Assembly: GCF_036320965.1 (NCBI RefSeq)
Contig: NC_092225.1
Location: forward strand, 81,015,113-81,079,112
Source: Panulirus ornatus
Taxonomy: Eukaryota > Arthropoda > Malacostraca > Decapoda > Palinuridae
Length of the DNA: 64,000 nucleotides
Direction of reading: 5' to 3'
The notes below the pieces were generated by a model. It did not search any database, was not told where the DNA came from, and saw only the letters and a program-made list of their open reading frames with translations. The translations under genes were made by a program, and so were the position numbers. Below are positions 1 through 12,532 of this stretch, piece after piece. Numbering within the stretch: position 1 is the stretch's first letter; each line of letters starts with the position of its first letter.

Positions 1-499
1 TCTTATTGACTATTTATGAATAACTCGACTGTATTAGATATGGACTCGCACCTGACCATGTCTGGAGATGATGCAAAGCGTCATGAAGAAAGTAGAAAAT
101 GAGGAGGATTGCATCACGTTATATATGGGGAGCTAAAAAGACTCCAAAGTTGGTCTGGTACATTTTTGATGAAATTCAAATTCAAAGATGAAATGAAGGT
201 GGTGGAAGGAGTGAGGGATGTCTTCACTATGATTATAATGTAGAAGAAATGTCTTTACGTGTCTGAAGCCATCGGATGAGGTCGTCAGGTAATAGTTTCG
301 TCACGAGGTGCAGTACTCAGTACTGGTACCCACGGACCACGACAAGAAGCCAGGCAAGAGGCCTGCTACACACACACAGAAAAAGGACGTAGAGATGTAA
401 CGTCTTAGTGTACGGGAGGAGGATGGTGCGTGGCTGGAACAGTGACTGAACACTATGAATGCTGGCAGTATTCTCTCCCCATTCTGCACAGATAAGTGA

Positions 500-500
<1 letters not shown>
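1..500. other. unassigned DNA
   Basis: No recognisable gene, RNA or transposon motif is seen on either strand. The sequence is complex and not tandemly repeated. Open frames reaching in from the right are driven by the adjoining CA repeat. Confidence 0.5.

Positions 501-550
<50 letters not shown>
501..550. repeat. (CA)n microsatellite
   Basis: An uninterrupted run of about 25 CA dinucleotides. It creates spurious open frames rich in Cys-Val on the minus strand. Confidence 0.95.
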
Positions 551-552
<2 letters not shown>

Positions 553-908
553 GGGACAAGCATGCAGACAACCAACAAACGAGAGACCAGCATGACCCGG
601 TGAGGACAGAGGGCCCCGTGGCGTGAGGCTCCATGGAGGCGTGTGTTACCTCTGCTGAGCCACCCAGGGTGGCCGCCCGCGTCATCTGACGAGGGAAAGT
701 AATCAGGGAATATCTCCACCGCAGTGACACGGAGAGTGATGATTTGATCGGAGAGGAAAACGCAGAGGAAAAGAAGGAAAGAATGATAATGAGTGAAAAT
801 GGGAAAATGAATATACGAATTCTGGTAAAGTTCAGGTCTGGCCGGAAGTCTTGTGCCAGCGAGGAAAGAAAATGTAAAGAAACTGGCGTGGGAGAAATTC
901 AAACTGGT
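551..908. other. unassigned DNA between repeats
   Basis: Complex sequence without a recognised feature. It separates the CA microsatellite from the purine-rich minisatellites. Confidence 0.4.
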
Positions 909-1299
909 TAGGAAGACTATAGCAGCAGTAGGAAGACTGTAGGAGCAGCAGGAAGACTGTAGGAACAGCAGGAAGACTGTAGGAGCAGCAGGAAGACTGT
1001 AGGAGCAGCAGGAAGACTGTAGGAGCAGCAGGAAGACTGTAGGAACAGCAGGAAGACTGTAGGAGCAGCAGGAAGACTGTAGGAGCAGCAGGAAGACTGT
1101 AGGAGCAGCAGGAAGACTGTACGAGGAGCAGGAAGACTGTAGGAGCAGCAGGAAGACTGTAGGAACAGCAGGAAGACTGTAGGAGCAGCAGGAAGACTGT
1201 AGGAGCAGCAGGAAGACTGCAGGAGCAGTAGGAAGACTGTAGGAGCAGCAGGAAGACTGCAGGAGCAGCAGGAAGACTGCAGGAGCAGCAGGGAAGACT
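909..1299. repeat. 20-bp purine-rich minisatellite
   Basis: About 19 head-to-tail copies of a 20-base unit, AGGAGCAGCAGGAAGACTGT, with few substitutions (for example aggaacagca variants and one unit with acgaggagca). The top strand is strongly purine-biased. The unit is not a multiple of three, so the long open frames that cross it cycle through all frames and are not evidence of a gene. Confidence 0.95.
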
Positions 1300-1431
1300 T
1301 AGGATAGGGAAGAGGAGAGAGATGACTGGCAGAGGGACAGGTTGAGATATGACACATGACAGAACACATAGGAGCGCTGTAGGAAGGACCAGCTGACACT
1401 GAGTGAGGTGCTGGATGACGTGAAGCAGCGG

Positions 1432-2086
1432 AGAGGAGAAGCACATAGGGGAGAGGAGAAGCACATGGGGAGAAGAGAAGCACATAGGGGAGAGGAGAAG
1501 CACATGGGGAGAAGAGAAACACATAGGGGAGAGGAGAAGCACATGGGGAGAGGAGAACCACATGGGGAGAAGAGAAGCACATAGGGGAGAGGAGAAGCAC
1601 ATGGGGAGAGAGAAGCACATAGGGGAGAGGAGAAGCACATGGGGAGAGGAGAAGCACATAGGGGAGAGGAGAACCACATGGGGAGAAGAGAAGCACCTAG
1701 GGGAGAGGAGAACCACATGGGGGAGAAGAGAAGCACATAGGGGAGAAGAGAAGCACCTAGGGGAGAGGAGAACCACATGGGGAGAGGAGAACCACATGGG
1801 GAGAAGAGAAGCACATAGGAGAGAGGAGAAGCACATGGGGAGAGGAGAAGCACATAGGGGAGAGGAGAACCACATGGGGAGAAGAGAAGCACCTAGGGGA
1901 GAGGAGAACCACATGGGGGAGAAGAGAAGCACATAGGGGAGAGGAGAAGCACATGGGGAGAGGAGAACCACATGGGGAGAAGAGAAGCACCTAGGGGAGA
2001 GGAGAACCACATGGGGGAGAAGAGAAGCACATAGGGGAGAGGAGAAGCACCTAGGGGAGAGGAGGAACACCTAGGAGCGAGGAGGC
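1432..2086. repeat. 20-bp AGGGGAGAGGAGAAGCACAT-type minisatellite
   Basis: About 32 tandem units of about 20 bases. Variant units alternate: cacatagggg or cacatgggga, gagaggagaa or gaagagaagc, and accacatggg. Occasional one-base length changes shift the phase. The top strand is nearly all purine apart from C and T at fixed positions. Local blocks of two to five units recur in the same order (compare 1681-1760 with 1880-1945), a sign of higher-order duplication. Confidence 0.95.
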
Positions 2087-2473
2087 GCCAGTTAACACGT
2101 CGGAGCGGGTGACCATTTGGCTACCCTCACCCGTCTCCCGTGACGTCACAGCGTGGGCAGCTGCTGCCCGCCTCCCTGGCGACGCTGGGTCTCAAGGACT
2201 CCACCTCATCTAAGGCCCTATACTCACCTACTTCACCCATCCACTCCCTCACCCATCCCCCAACCTGGAGAGAACCTTGGGGAAGTGGGATTCGAGTCGA
2301 TAAGGGCGATCTAATCCCATGGTAAATAACACATGAGGATCGTAGAACAAAATTTAAGGAGTTGACCTCGGTCATTGACTCCCGCCCCAGGTTAGAGAGA
2401 AGACGTGTTGCGAATGCATTCCAGCTCGCCGTGTCCTGCAGCAGCTCTCTCGGGGGCTGAGATCCTTAACTCT
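2087..2473. other. unassigned G/C-richer DNA
   Basis: Non-repetitive sequence with short open frames on both strands. No domain or motif is recognised. Confidence 0.4.
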
Positions 2474-2590
2474 GCTTCGCTGTAGGATATCTTGAGCTTC
2501 GCTGTAGGATGAGATCCTGGGCTTCGCTGTAGGATGAGACCCTGGGCTTCGCTGTAGGATGAGACCCTGGGCTTCGCTGTAAGATGCCTT
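2474..2590. repeat. 25-bp minisatellite
   Basis: Four to five copies of a 25-base unit starting cttcgctgtaggatgaga. The last copy is truncated at aagatgcc. Confidence 0.85.
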
Positions 2591-2700
2591 CTATCCTCAT
2601 GTTGTTGGTTCCCGGGGACGTCCTCGACGTAATCAATTATAGATATCTGTACTCCGTGTTGCAAGGATTTTGTAGGATTTCATATCATCTCGGTATAAGC

Positions 2701-2806
2701 TGTAGACGATATACAGAGGAAGCAGAAGTTGTAGGCATAGGTTGTAGTTGGTATACAGGGGAGGCATATGTTGTAGTTGGTATACAGGGGAGGAATAAGT
2801 TGTAGT
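2701..2806. repeat. about 29-bp short tandem repeat
   Basis: Three to four diverged copies of a unit containing tgtagttggtatacagggga. The outer copies are degenerate. Confidence 0.7.
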
Positions 2807-3054
2807 TTGTGTTTTTGTGGATTTCTTCGTCGGAATGAGAGCATAAGAAACGTTCAGGAGGTCAGACCTGATCAAGAGAGGCTGGCTGACGGCCACATAC
2901 CTCACCATTATATGGGCGATCTCAGGGTCAGACATGGCCGACCTTCATACAGTTCGTGACCTCTAGACAAGACCTGGAGACACGACCCGTCACATGGATT
3001 TTCCGTAACCGCCAGGGAGGAAGACCTGATCGTCAGACTGGGTGCGGCCATCAG

Positions 3055-3245
3055 AGAGACAGACAGATGACCATCAGACTCGACTTGACCATCGGAGAAG
3101 GACCTGGTCACCTCTCGACTTCGCCTGACCTGACCATCAGACTGGACCTGACCATCGGAGAAGGACCTGGTCACCTCTCGACTTCGCCTGACCTGGCCAT
3201 CAGACTGAACCTGACCATCAGAGAAGACCTGACCACCGTACAAGT
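3055..3245. repeat. 63-bp tandem repeat
   Basis: Two near-identical 63-base units and a third partial one, each with accatcagactggacctg then accatcggagaaggacctgg and cacctctcgacttcgcctga. The unit is divisible by three, so both strands stay open across it. The resulting reading frames are probably incidental. Confidence 0.85.
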
Positions 3246-3626
3246 ACACTTTACCTCACCGTCATACGACGCTAACGTAAGTACCTGAGTGCGAGCTTAG
3301 CCGTCAAGACAGACCACACACTGCCAACGGTAGAGACCACATCATATGGCCTTCCCCTGTTGACAGCGTGCCAGAGCTGGCCACCAACCCTTGACCGGTT
3401 CCAGGCTTCGGCTCCCGACCAGTAACCGGCCGAGCCGGCTCGCCCGACCTCCCTGGCCCGACAGGTGGGTGGGTGGGTACGCGGCCGACGGCACGAGGCC
3501 AGAATACCCAGACCGGCTCTGCCCTGCGGGAGAGAATTGCTGATATGCTCATTTAACCCCAGCTGGAATTCCTTTCATCCACGCGGTCTCGTAGAAGCTG
3601 CTGAATGGGATATTATCAGAGCCTTC

Positions 3627-3895
<269 letters not shown>

Positions 3896-4064
3896 AAGGC
3901 TCCTATACTAACAGAGCCTAACACTGGCACGAGCTTAGGCCACACACAACGTATCGCATCTTGCTTATACAATAGATCACACGGCTCTACCTACCCTCCC
4001 TCCACTCGACCTACTTAGCTCATGGCTCAGTTAGATACCTATCTCATGTGTACCAGAATTTCCC

Positions 4065-4480
4065 ATCACAACCCCACCCATCAGTCCTACCACTGATGAT
4101 TTACTTCTCGTAAGATGAAGACGCCGTTGGACAGGAAGCCCAGTATGAGCGTTATGGAAGCTTTCCTGAGCCAGCTTTATTAAGTTGGAGCTCACAGACA
4201 GAGGGAGCACCTTCCTCCTGACCTCCTGTTGCTTTCTCTTATACATTACCCAGTCATACACACACCTTCTCTGCCAGTAACGCCCATGCACCTCTCTTTT
4301 CTCTTTCACTAGCGACTTGAATTCCTCATCCCACCACTCATTACATTTTCTAACATGCACATCCTCCAGTCATCCGCATACCACACACTTCTCTCGCACG
4401 TGCCACCACTGCTTCGATAAATGCCTCTCATTCCTCCCTCACTAACCTAATTTCGTTTACTCAGACACAAACCTCACACA
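4065..4480 (-). pseudogene. diverged RTE-A-like LINE fragment (region between endonuclease and RT)
   Basis: Reading the minus strand from about 4480, a degraded peptide resembles LVREEWEAFIEAV and continues into CNEWWDEEFKSLVKEKRE and MYKRKQQEVRRKV. The same region in the well-preserved RTE-A copies reads SEWWDEEVRVLVKEKREAF and MYKRKRQEVKRKVQEV, so this is a related but much older insertion. The frame breaks after RRKV. No RT motif or 3' tail remains. Type: non-LTR retrotransposon relic, certain from peptide similarity within the window. Clade assignment is inference. Confidence 0.75.
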
Positions 4481-4489
4481 ACATACCTA

Positions 4490-5020
4490 AGATGGTTTCA
4501 ATCAACCACAACACACTTCCCGCACATTCTTAGTAGCAATGGCCAACAACAGAGCATTTGACACTGTCCCCTGACAGATCATATAAAAGGTATACTTGAC
4601 ACCACCCTCCGCAGCAGTGTTAACTTCATGGCCTGGTCATCATGCTTACATAGGCCTCACCTCTAAAGCCCTTAAACTCTGCAGTGGATTTCCCCAAGGA
4701 ACAGTACATTCTCCAGCTCGCTTCTGTCATATGCTACATGCCCTCTCACTGCCGCTACAGATCATAGTATGAAGGTTCTCTCATACAGAGAAGACCCACC
4801 GATCACATCACAGCCACCTGACACCATGAACAACAAGACTGCAACACTGCGTTACGCAACACGAGTAGTGGTTCACCTAGAGCAGGATGTCTGCGTCTCC
4901 AAAAACGTCTACAAACACCCCAATAACCCCAGCCAGGGGCAGAGCCAACCAGCAGCCTCCCGACGCCTTGCATGGCTACTCGCCCCCATTCAGCAAAGCA
5001 CCAGTTGCTCTTAACATGGC
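4490..5020 (+). pseudogene. LINE type B reverse transcriptase relic
   Basis: Translated fragments across shifting frames give a jockey/I-type RT series: a region like AxxxRAFDTVP (about 4545-4580), SGFPQGTVHSPARF (about 4685-4725), then VLSYREDPPITSQ (4773-4811) in the place of the usual VLSYADDLTITSQ. Y-R-E-D in place of Y-A-D-D shows a lost active site. Several frameshifts and stops are present. Similar debris lies at 7.5-8.3 kb on the plus strand and 20.1-21.0 kb on the minus strand. Family knowledge: RT of a non-LTR retrotransposon copies its RNA at a nicked genomic site. Confidence 0.65.
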
Positions 5021-5023
5021 ATT

Positions 5024-5034
5024 GCACACACACA

Positions 5035-5067
<33 letters not shown>

Positions 5068-5068
5068 T
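5024..5068. repeat. (CA)n microsatellite
   Basis: CA repeat with one TA interruption. A second short CA tract lies at 5383-5411. Confidence 0.95.
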
Positions 5069-5379
5069 TGGAATACACTGCCCACACGAGCAACAGACAA
5101 GCTGGTAAGATAAGACAAAGAAGTCAGCCCCTCGTGTCCTCTGTAGCATTTCGTCCGATCCAGCCGCCACTACCTACGCCTGGAGTCGAGGCGTGACCCA
5201 GAATCTCTCTCTTCTCCATCCAGAGGCATCTGCAGCTGAAGGCTGCACTACTTCAAGTAGCAGGAAAATGTGCACTCCTTTAGAATGGGATTTATTTTTT
5301 TAAGAGTAGACTGCTCATGACACCGCCTTGCCAAAAGTGAGTTTGCACCAGTTTCGTAACCTCGATCAGGCGGAGTCCC

Positions 5380-5415
<36 letters not shown>

Positions 5416-5824
5416 ATACCCCGACAAGCTCCAGACAACCTCCCTCCCAAGCCATTCCTGAACACGACCCTACCAGTCGTACACACCCATCCGACACACA
5501 CCCAAGCTAGCCAGGCATATGGGTCGCGTTCAGTGCCCAATATTCATTGCTCATGCACGTCCGTCTTTGACTGCAAATTCAAAATACTTCAGCTACTGAA
5601 TACTGTAACCCTCACGGAAAATGAACAGTGGTGATCCTCGTTGCTGAGGCATGTGAAACGAGGGGTAGTTAATTACAAGTGACTAGATAGTTATTTAAGT
5701 ACCTGTTATGGATTCTATAACTTTGCTTTTAGTATTTAGCTTCAAAGCAAGTGAAAGCTGTTCGAAATCTGTTGGAAGTAAGTGTGTTTCTTGAAAGTGC
5801 AGTTTCATTGCACTATATGCGTTT

Positions 5825-5827
<3 letters not shown>
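5069..5827. other. unassigned DNA
   Basis: Apart from the short CA tract at 5383-5411 I see no feature. The segment ends at the TA tract that borders a LINE. Confidence 0.4.

Positions 5828-5891
<64 letters not shown>
5828..5891. repeat. (TA)n tract at LINE 5' junction
   Basis: About 32 TA units with one TTTA interruption. The LINE sequence starts within two bases of its end. Confidence 0.95.
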
Positions 5892-6776
5892 GTAGGTTTG
5901 CGGCAGGGGTGTGTGATGTCTCCATGGTTGTTTAATTTGTTTATGGATGGGGTTGTTAGGGAGGTGAATGCAAGAGTTTTGGAAAGAGGGGCAAGTATGA
6001 AGTCTGTTGGGGATGAGAGAGCTTGGGAAGTGAGTCAGTTGTTGTTCGCTGATGATACAGCGCTGGTGGCTGATTCATGTGAGATACTGCAGAAGCTGGT
6101 GACTGAGTTTGGTAAAGTGTGTGAAAGAAGAAAGTTAAGAGTAAATGTGAATAAGAGCAAGGTTATTAGGTACAGTAGGGTTGAGGGTCAAGTCAATTGG
6201 GAGGTGAGTTTGAATGGAGAAAAACTGGAGGAAGTGAAGTGTTTTAGATATCTGGGAGTGGATCTGGCAGCGGATGGAACCATGGAAGCGGAAGTGGATC
6301 ATAGGGTGGGGGAGGGGGCGAAAATTCTGGGAGCCTTGAAGAATGTGTGGAAGTCGAGAACATTATCTCGGAAAGCAAAAATGGGTATGTTTGAAGGAAG
6401 AGTGGTTCCAACAATGTTGTATGGTTGCGAGGCGTGGGCTATGGATAGAGTGGTGCGCAGGAGGATGGATGTGGAAAGATGGAGTGAAAAAGATTTTGTG
6501 TGATCGGGGCCTGAACATGCAGGAGGGTGAAAGGAGGGCAAGGAATAGAGTGAATTGGAGCGATGTGGTATACCGGGGTTGACGTGCTGTCAGTGGATTG
6601 AATCAAGGCATGTGAAGCGTCTGGGGTAAACCATGGAAAGCTGTGTAGGTATGTATATTTACGTGTGTGGACGTATGCATATACATGTGTATGGGAGTGG
6701 GTTGGGCCATTTCTTTCGTCTGTTTCCTTGCGCTACCTCGCAAACGCGGGAGACAGCGACAAAGCACAAAAAAAAA

Positions 6777-6778
<2 letters not shown>
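5892..6778 (+). mobile_element. RTE-A LINE, 5'-truncated, with internal deletion and 3' tail
   Basis: Starts inside the RT domain at [20 protein letters not shown] and has the catalytic [13 protein letters not shown] (about 6041-6080), followed by [14 protein letters not shown] and CFRYLGVDLAADG. After VVRRRMDV the frame jumps to ERWSEKDFV and stops. Relative to the copy at 56.8-59.1 kb, 233 bases are missing, with GTG microhomology at the join. The 3' UTR follows (gacgtgctgtcagtggattg, then tttccttgcgctacctcgc) and ends in an A-rich stretch at about 6768 leading into (TA)n. The element is defective: it lacks the endonuclease and the first half of the RT, and its C-terminus is deleted. It would have acted by target-primed reverse transcription when intact. 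Confidence 0.92.

Positions 6779-6852
<74 letters not shown>
6779..6852. repeat. (TA)n tract between two LINE pieces
   Basis: About 36 TA units joining the tail of one RTE-A fragment directly to the middle of the next. Confidence 0.95.
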
Positions 6853-7980
<1,128 letters not shown>

Positions 7981-8049
7981 CCCCAGGAGTCCCTTCTATT
8001 TTTCAGGAGGTTCCTGCAGCGCTCAGAAAGCAGGCCTCGTCCACCAGTT

Positions 8050-8265
8050 GGTGAAGTTGTTATTTGTGCGTCTATGTGCAGAGAGTGAAAGACAGTAAGG
8101 TAGTAGATGGTTGGTGTCTACGTTACGGTTATTCATTGTGGGCATGAGGGGTCTTGAGATATGTTGGAACGGTGATTATAGTGTTGTAATGATGGGTGAT
8201 GCTCAGAGCGTGAAGGGGAAAGCGTGACTCGTGTTTGTCTAGGGAGTGTGGCTACTGATAGGTTT
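8050..8265 (-). pseudogene. possible LINE type B C-terminal relic
   Basis: Reading from about 8250 downward on the minus strand, a broken frame gives TRVTLSPSRSEHHPS and then a PTCPQC-like stretch. It parallels the TRVTLFLLRHDKHH remnant at the end of the type B copy near 20.15 kb. The nucleotide match around gactcgtgt (8226) and aactcgtgt (20171) agrees. The fragment is short, and its orientation opposes the type B piece just upstream. Confidence 0.4.
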
Positions 8266-8515
8266 ATGTATGGTGGATGGCGTCTCCTGCAGACACACAC
8301 CATCCAGGCCAGCTCACCATATCAATATATCAGATGAAATGTATCCTTCCCGAATGATTAACAAAGCTCGCCCTTTTAGTACACGACGTGGAGACATTCT
8401 TCAGTCGTGGACAGTTCCAATTACCATGTATCTCCCTCCTCAAGCCAACCCACCTAGCCAAGTCCCTTCGACTCATTCTTTTTTTTTTTTCCTAATGCAT
8501 TTTTTTTCCTCTTTG

Positions 8516-8720
8516 ATATCCGCCCACGATCGTGAGTTCGAATCCACCAGACATAGGTGCTCCACTGGCCAACACCTCCGCTGGCTGGAGCAGGGGCATG
8601 TGCCTCCTCCAGTGGTCAGCAGGAGACTGCTGCATAATACCGTTCCACCGGAGATACTGAGGGGATGTGACGAGCACTCGTGTTACGCTGCCTTGATGCT
8701 CATGGCCGCAAGTGCAGATT
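8516..8720 (+). other. possible tRNA-derived SINE remnant
   Basis: Contains gtgagttcgaatccacc at about 8530, close to the RNA polymerase III B-box consensus GGTTCGANTCC, after a T-rich stretch. There is no clear A box or tRNA fold, so this is only a suggestion. Confidence 0.2.
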
Positions 8721-8804
8721 AGATTCTTTCACCAGGACTGTACAGCTCTTGAGGAGGTGGAGGAGGAGGGCCTCGCGTTTGTCCTCATGTTTGAGGCGAG
8801 GACA

Positions 8805-9325
8805 TATGATACCCAGGGGTCGCACCGTCTTGCGCAGGGGATGGGCCGTCTTGTTCAGAGGAGCGTACCGTCTTGCTCAAGGGGCGTACCGTCATGCTTA
8901 AGGGACGTATATTCTTGCTGAAGGGGTGTACCGTTATGCTCAAGGATCGTACTGTCGTGTTCAAAGATTGTACCGTCATACTCAAGGAGCGTACCGTCAT
9001 GCTGAAGGAGCGTACCGTCGTGCTCAAGGATCGTACCGTCGTGCTCAGGGATTGTATCGTCATGCTCAAGGATCGTACCGTCATGCTGAAGGGGTGTACC
9101 GTTATGCTCAAGGATCGTACCGTCTTGCTCAGGAGTTGTACCGTCATGCTCAAGGATCGTACCGTCATGCTCAAGGAGCGTACCCTCGTGCTCAAGGATC
9201 GTACCGTCGTGCTCAAAGATTGTACCGTCATGCTCAAGGGTCGTCCCGTCATGCTGAAGGAGCGTACCGTCGTGCTCAAGGGTCGTACCGTCATGGTCAA
9301 GGGTCGTACCGTCATGCTCTAGAGG
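8805..9325. repeat. 21-bp minisatellite
   Basis: About 24 tandem units of AAGGATCGTACCGTCATGCTC with variable positions (atc/agc/gtc, cat/cgt, ctc/ctg). The unit length is divisible by three and has no stops in several frames, so heptapeptide frames (for example LKDRTVM on the plus strand and TVRSLSM on the minus strand) stay open on both strands. These are best treated as repeat translations. Confidence 0.95.
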
Positions 9326-9626
9326 TTAAGATAACTCCTTCCACCCTATGATTAAGATCTCGCTTCAAATCGTCTTTGTATCATAGTGATGTTTTTCATT
9401 CATTACATTGCTCGGGTCTTAATGTGAGGCGCGTGATATGCAAGACTCGCTCTGTAGAGGTGGTCTGTTCTTTACCTCTGATAATACGCTCATAATGCCA
9501 TCATAATCTGGTGTATTTTCCTTCTGAAAATGATTGATCGGGTTCGTTTCTGATGCCATTGTGGCTGAAGGTCAAGATGTGTTCAAGGAAGAACTTGTGT
9601 CGGAAGCAAATTCGACGTGAAAGTTT
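9326..9626. other. unassigned DNA
   Basis: No recognisable feature. It lies between a minisatellite and a GA tract. Confidence 0.4.

Positions 9627-9672
<46 letters not shown>
9627..9672. repeat. (GA)n microsatellite
   Basis: About 22 GA units. Confidence 0.95.
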
Positions 9673-9675
<3 letters not shown>

Positions 9676-9917
9676 TAAGAAAATTATATGTTCTGTAATT
9701 GGTAAGTAAGAAGAAATTGAGGTAAGAATATGTGTGTCCAGGTGTCGCTGAAAATACATTTTTCAAGGATCTTGATTCCCAGGAAAAGAAAAAACAAGAT
9801 ATAATTTACTTCAAAAGACCTCACATTACACGTTGGGACTTTTAGCTTCGTTGTTGTATGTTTCACATGGTTGACATGTGTGGCCTTGTGGCCCCCCATG
9901 GTGTCCTTACTATTGCC

Positions 9918-10580
9918 CCTCATGACCACACTGTCCTTCATGACCACACTACCCTTCATGACCACACTGCCCTTCATGACCACACTACCCTTCATGACCA
10001 CACTGCCCTTCATGACCACACTGCCCTTCATGACCACACTGCCCTTCATGACCACACTGCCCTTCATGGCCACACTGTCATTCATGACCACACTGCCCTT
10101 CATGACCACACTACCCTTCATGACCACACTGCCCTTCATGACCACACTGTCCTTCATGACCACACTACCCTTCATGACCACACTGCCCTTCATGACCACA
10201 CTACCCTTCATGACCACACTGCCCTTCATGACCACACTGCCCTTCATGACCACACTACCCTTCATGACCACACTCCCCTTCATGGCCACACTACCCTTCA
10301 TGACCACACTGTCCCTTCATGACCACACTGTCCTTCATGACCACACTGTCCTTCATGACCACACTGCCCTTCATGACCACACTGTCCTTCATGACCAAAC
10401 TGCCCTTTATGACCACACTGCCCTTCATGACCACACTGTCCTTCATGACCACACTGCCTTCCATGACCACACTACCCTTCATGGCCACACTGCCCTTCAT
10501 GACCACACTGCCCTTCATGACCACACTGCCCTTCATGACCACACTGCCTTTCATGACCACACTGCCCTTCATGACCACCG
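9918..10580. repeat. 18-bp minisatellite, open in several frames
   Basis: About 37 units of CTTCATGACCACACTGCC, with changes mostly at the last three bases (gcc/acc/gtc). One inserted base near 10313 shifts the phase. Three frames stay open across hundreds of bases: MTTLPF and HDHTAL on the plus strand and VMKGSV on the minus strand. No flanking coding context is seen, so I read this as a non-coding satellite whose unit happens to lack stops. Confidence 0.95.
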
Positions 10581-11330
10581 AAAAGCACAGATATAATGTG
10601 AATCATTTGGTTTTTAACGTTACGTCATCTGGAAAAAAGAAATCAATTAATCATTTACATTGCTGATGAAGGCACATGGTGGATGGGAATAATCTTAAAC
10701 TGTACGTTTCTAATTTGATTAAAACTTCAGCCATCTACATCTGTATCACTTGATATTGTATACATTTTCTGTGTACAGTAGTGATCCCTCATCAACTATT
10801 CATGGTTTAATCATAGAAAAAAAAAAAGAAAAAAAGATGAGGAAGTAATGTTTGAAATGCGTTCCTCTCATCGTACTGTCCTCTGGGAGAGAAAAAATAT
10901 CGAGGCAAATCCTTTGAAAAATGCTGAGTGTATGCAAATTCGCCTCTCGTCTGCGCTCTGTACGTACAGCAGGGGATATATGCATATCCTCTTGTGATGC
11001 GGGACGCTTTCAAAGCTTCAGCGTATGGAAATGAAAAAAAAAAAGAAAATATTTCGGATGCTTGTGTTACGAAACCAAACGATAAATCAATTGCGCGTAG
11101 AGAAAACAAAATGAAGAAGGAGGAAAAGGATTGAAGACATTTTCTTCGCCATACTGTTGCATGTGTGTGTACATACGGTGCTACTGAGACGTGGCTGGGC
11201 TAGAGTTTACGGTGGGTAACGAAACGACGTTTTGCGTCCTACATGACGGGCCCACCTCCTGGCCTGATGGAACTCGTTGGTTAAGCTTTGACTCCATTTC
11301 TGGCTAAGTATATCAAGCGTTATTGAAGCA
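10581..11330. other. unassigned A/T-rich DNA
   Basis: Short A-runs and short unrelated open frames. No motif is recognised. Confidence 0.4.
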
Positions 11331-11910
11331 GTGCATCTGGGGGTCCTTCATGGTCGTCTGAGACTTTGTGATATACACTGGAAGCTTATGGCTTGTGGCT
11401 TGAAAAGCGGGAGTGTCAGTTTTGAGGGATTTTCACAAAGGCAGGATTATATTAGTATGTTTATTAAGTCTACACCAGATCTCACGCTTACTGACCAACT
11501 AACTGTTACTGTACGATATGTGTCATCCTGATGGATGTATATTTTTCCCCACTGATCACTTTCTAACTTCCCAAGAAACAGAAAAAAATATATATATTGA
11601 TGAAAACATGATCAACATGATGCTGGATTATGCAGGCAGTGATCAAGATGCTGATGTCACTGACTGTAGAGATTTGTATGGTACCATTGGAGTTGACATG
11701 GCATGGAGGAATGATGACAGATGACAGAGGTAGCAAAGACTTCTCGAGAGAGGATAAATAGGGTATGCTTGATGCGCTCCATGTGTGGATATTGTCTGAG
11801 TCCAGCTGGCAGTGCTGCAGTTGACTGCACTCTAGACGCTGTAAATGATATTTTTTTTTGCAACTGTGCACTGGATAAACACATCTTTCCCGCCTCTTCG
11901 AATGCATGAG
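11331..11910 (+). other. cluster of short uncharacterised open frames
   Basis: Two consecutive plus-strand frames (11331-11531 and 11518-11724) and a further one (11721-11909) abut with small overlaps. They look like a single ancient coding sequence broken by frameshifts: a segment with GSVSFEGFSQRQDYISMFIK, then DENMINMMLDYAGSDQDADV, then RSMCGYCLSPAGSAAVDCTL. I do not recognise the family. A transposase or other element-derived protein is possible but not shown. There is no start context, splice evidence or poly(A) signal I would rely on. Confidence 0.3.
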
Positions 11911-12351
11911 TAGTCTTCAGATTAATTTTATGTCTTTGATTCCTCTCTACCAAATTGTCTGTCTAACATCGTATAGAAAACATATGCAAAGGCTGCCGCT
12001 CTTATTTAATGCTTTTCAACATCTTTGTAATGATGACAGTGTGAAGTGATGCGAGGAGAGAGGCTGGCATTCTGCTGGAGGGAAGGAAGGAGTTAAGAGG
12101 TTTTTACTGTCGTGTTGGAACTTTGGAGACATCTGTCGTTGCTTCAGGTCCAGTAAACCAGCTTGGCCTTAGAGTCAGCACAGACAACCCTTTCAAAGCG
12201 CATGTGCCAAACTGTACACGTCACGTCTTCACTTGTGGAAAGAAGCCCGTAGTGATATAGACGTCATCGATCTCAAAAAGGATTAGAAACGCCGCCTGGT
12301 GTAGACCACGAACGTGCACGTCAGAGGAAAAACAGTAGACAAAATGCAGTC

Positions 12352-12532
12352 ATTGATGATGATGATGATGATAGTGATGATGATGATGATAGTGATGATG
12401 ATGATGATAGTGATGATGATGATGACGATGATAGTGATGATGATGATAGTGATGATGATGACGATGATGATGATAGTGATGGACTTACTGATGATGATGA
12501 CGATGATGGTGATGATGATGATGATGATAAAA
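12352..12532. repeat. (GAT)n-type trinucleotide repeat
   Basis: GATGATGAT runs broken by agt and gac variants, with a 15-18 base periodicity on top. Confidence 0.95.

Noticed and set aside
832..2070. 412-codon minus-strand frame with Leu-Ser-Pro and Cys-Ser repeats
   Set aside because: It is wholly contained in two 20-base satellites, and the unit length is not a multiple of three. Chance absence of stops in repeated units explains it.
8516..8560. tRNA gene near gagttcgaatcc
   Set aside because: No D-arm, anticodon arm or acceptor stem is visible. At most it is a SINE remnant.
8785..9351. Heptapeptide proteins encoded on both strands
   Set aside because: The 21-base unit keeps any stop-free frame open. 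Simultaneous openness on both strands argues for satellite DNA, not a gene.
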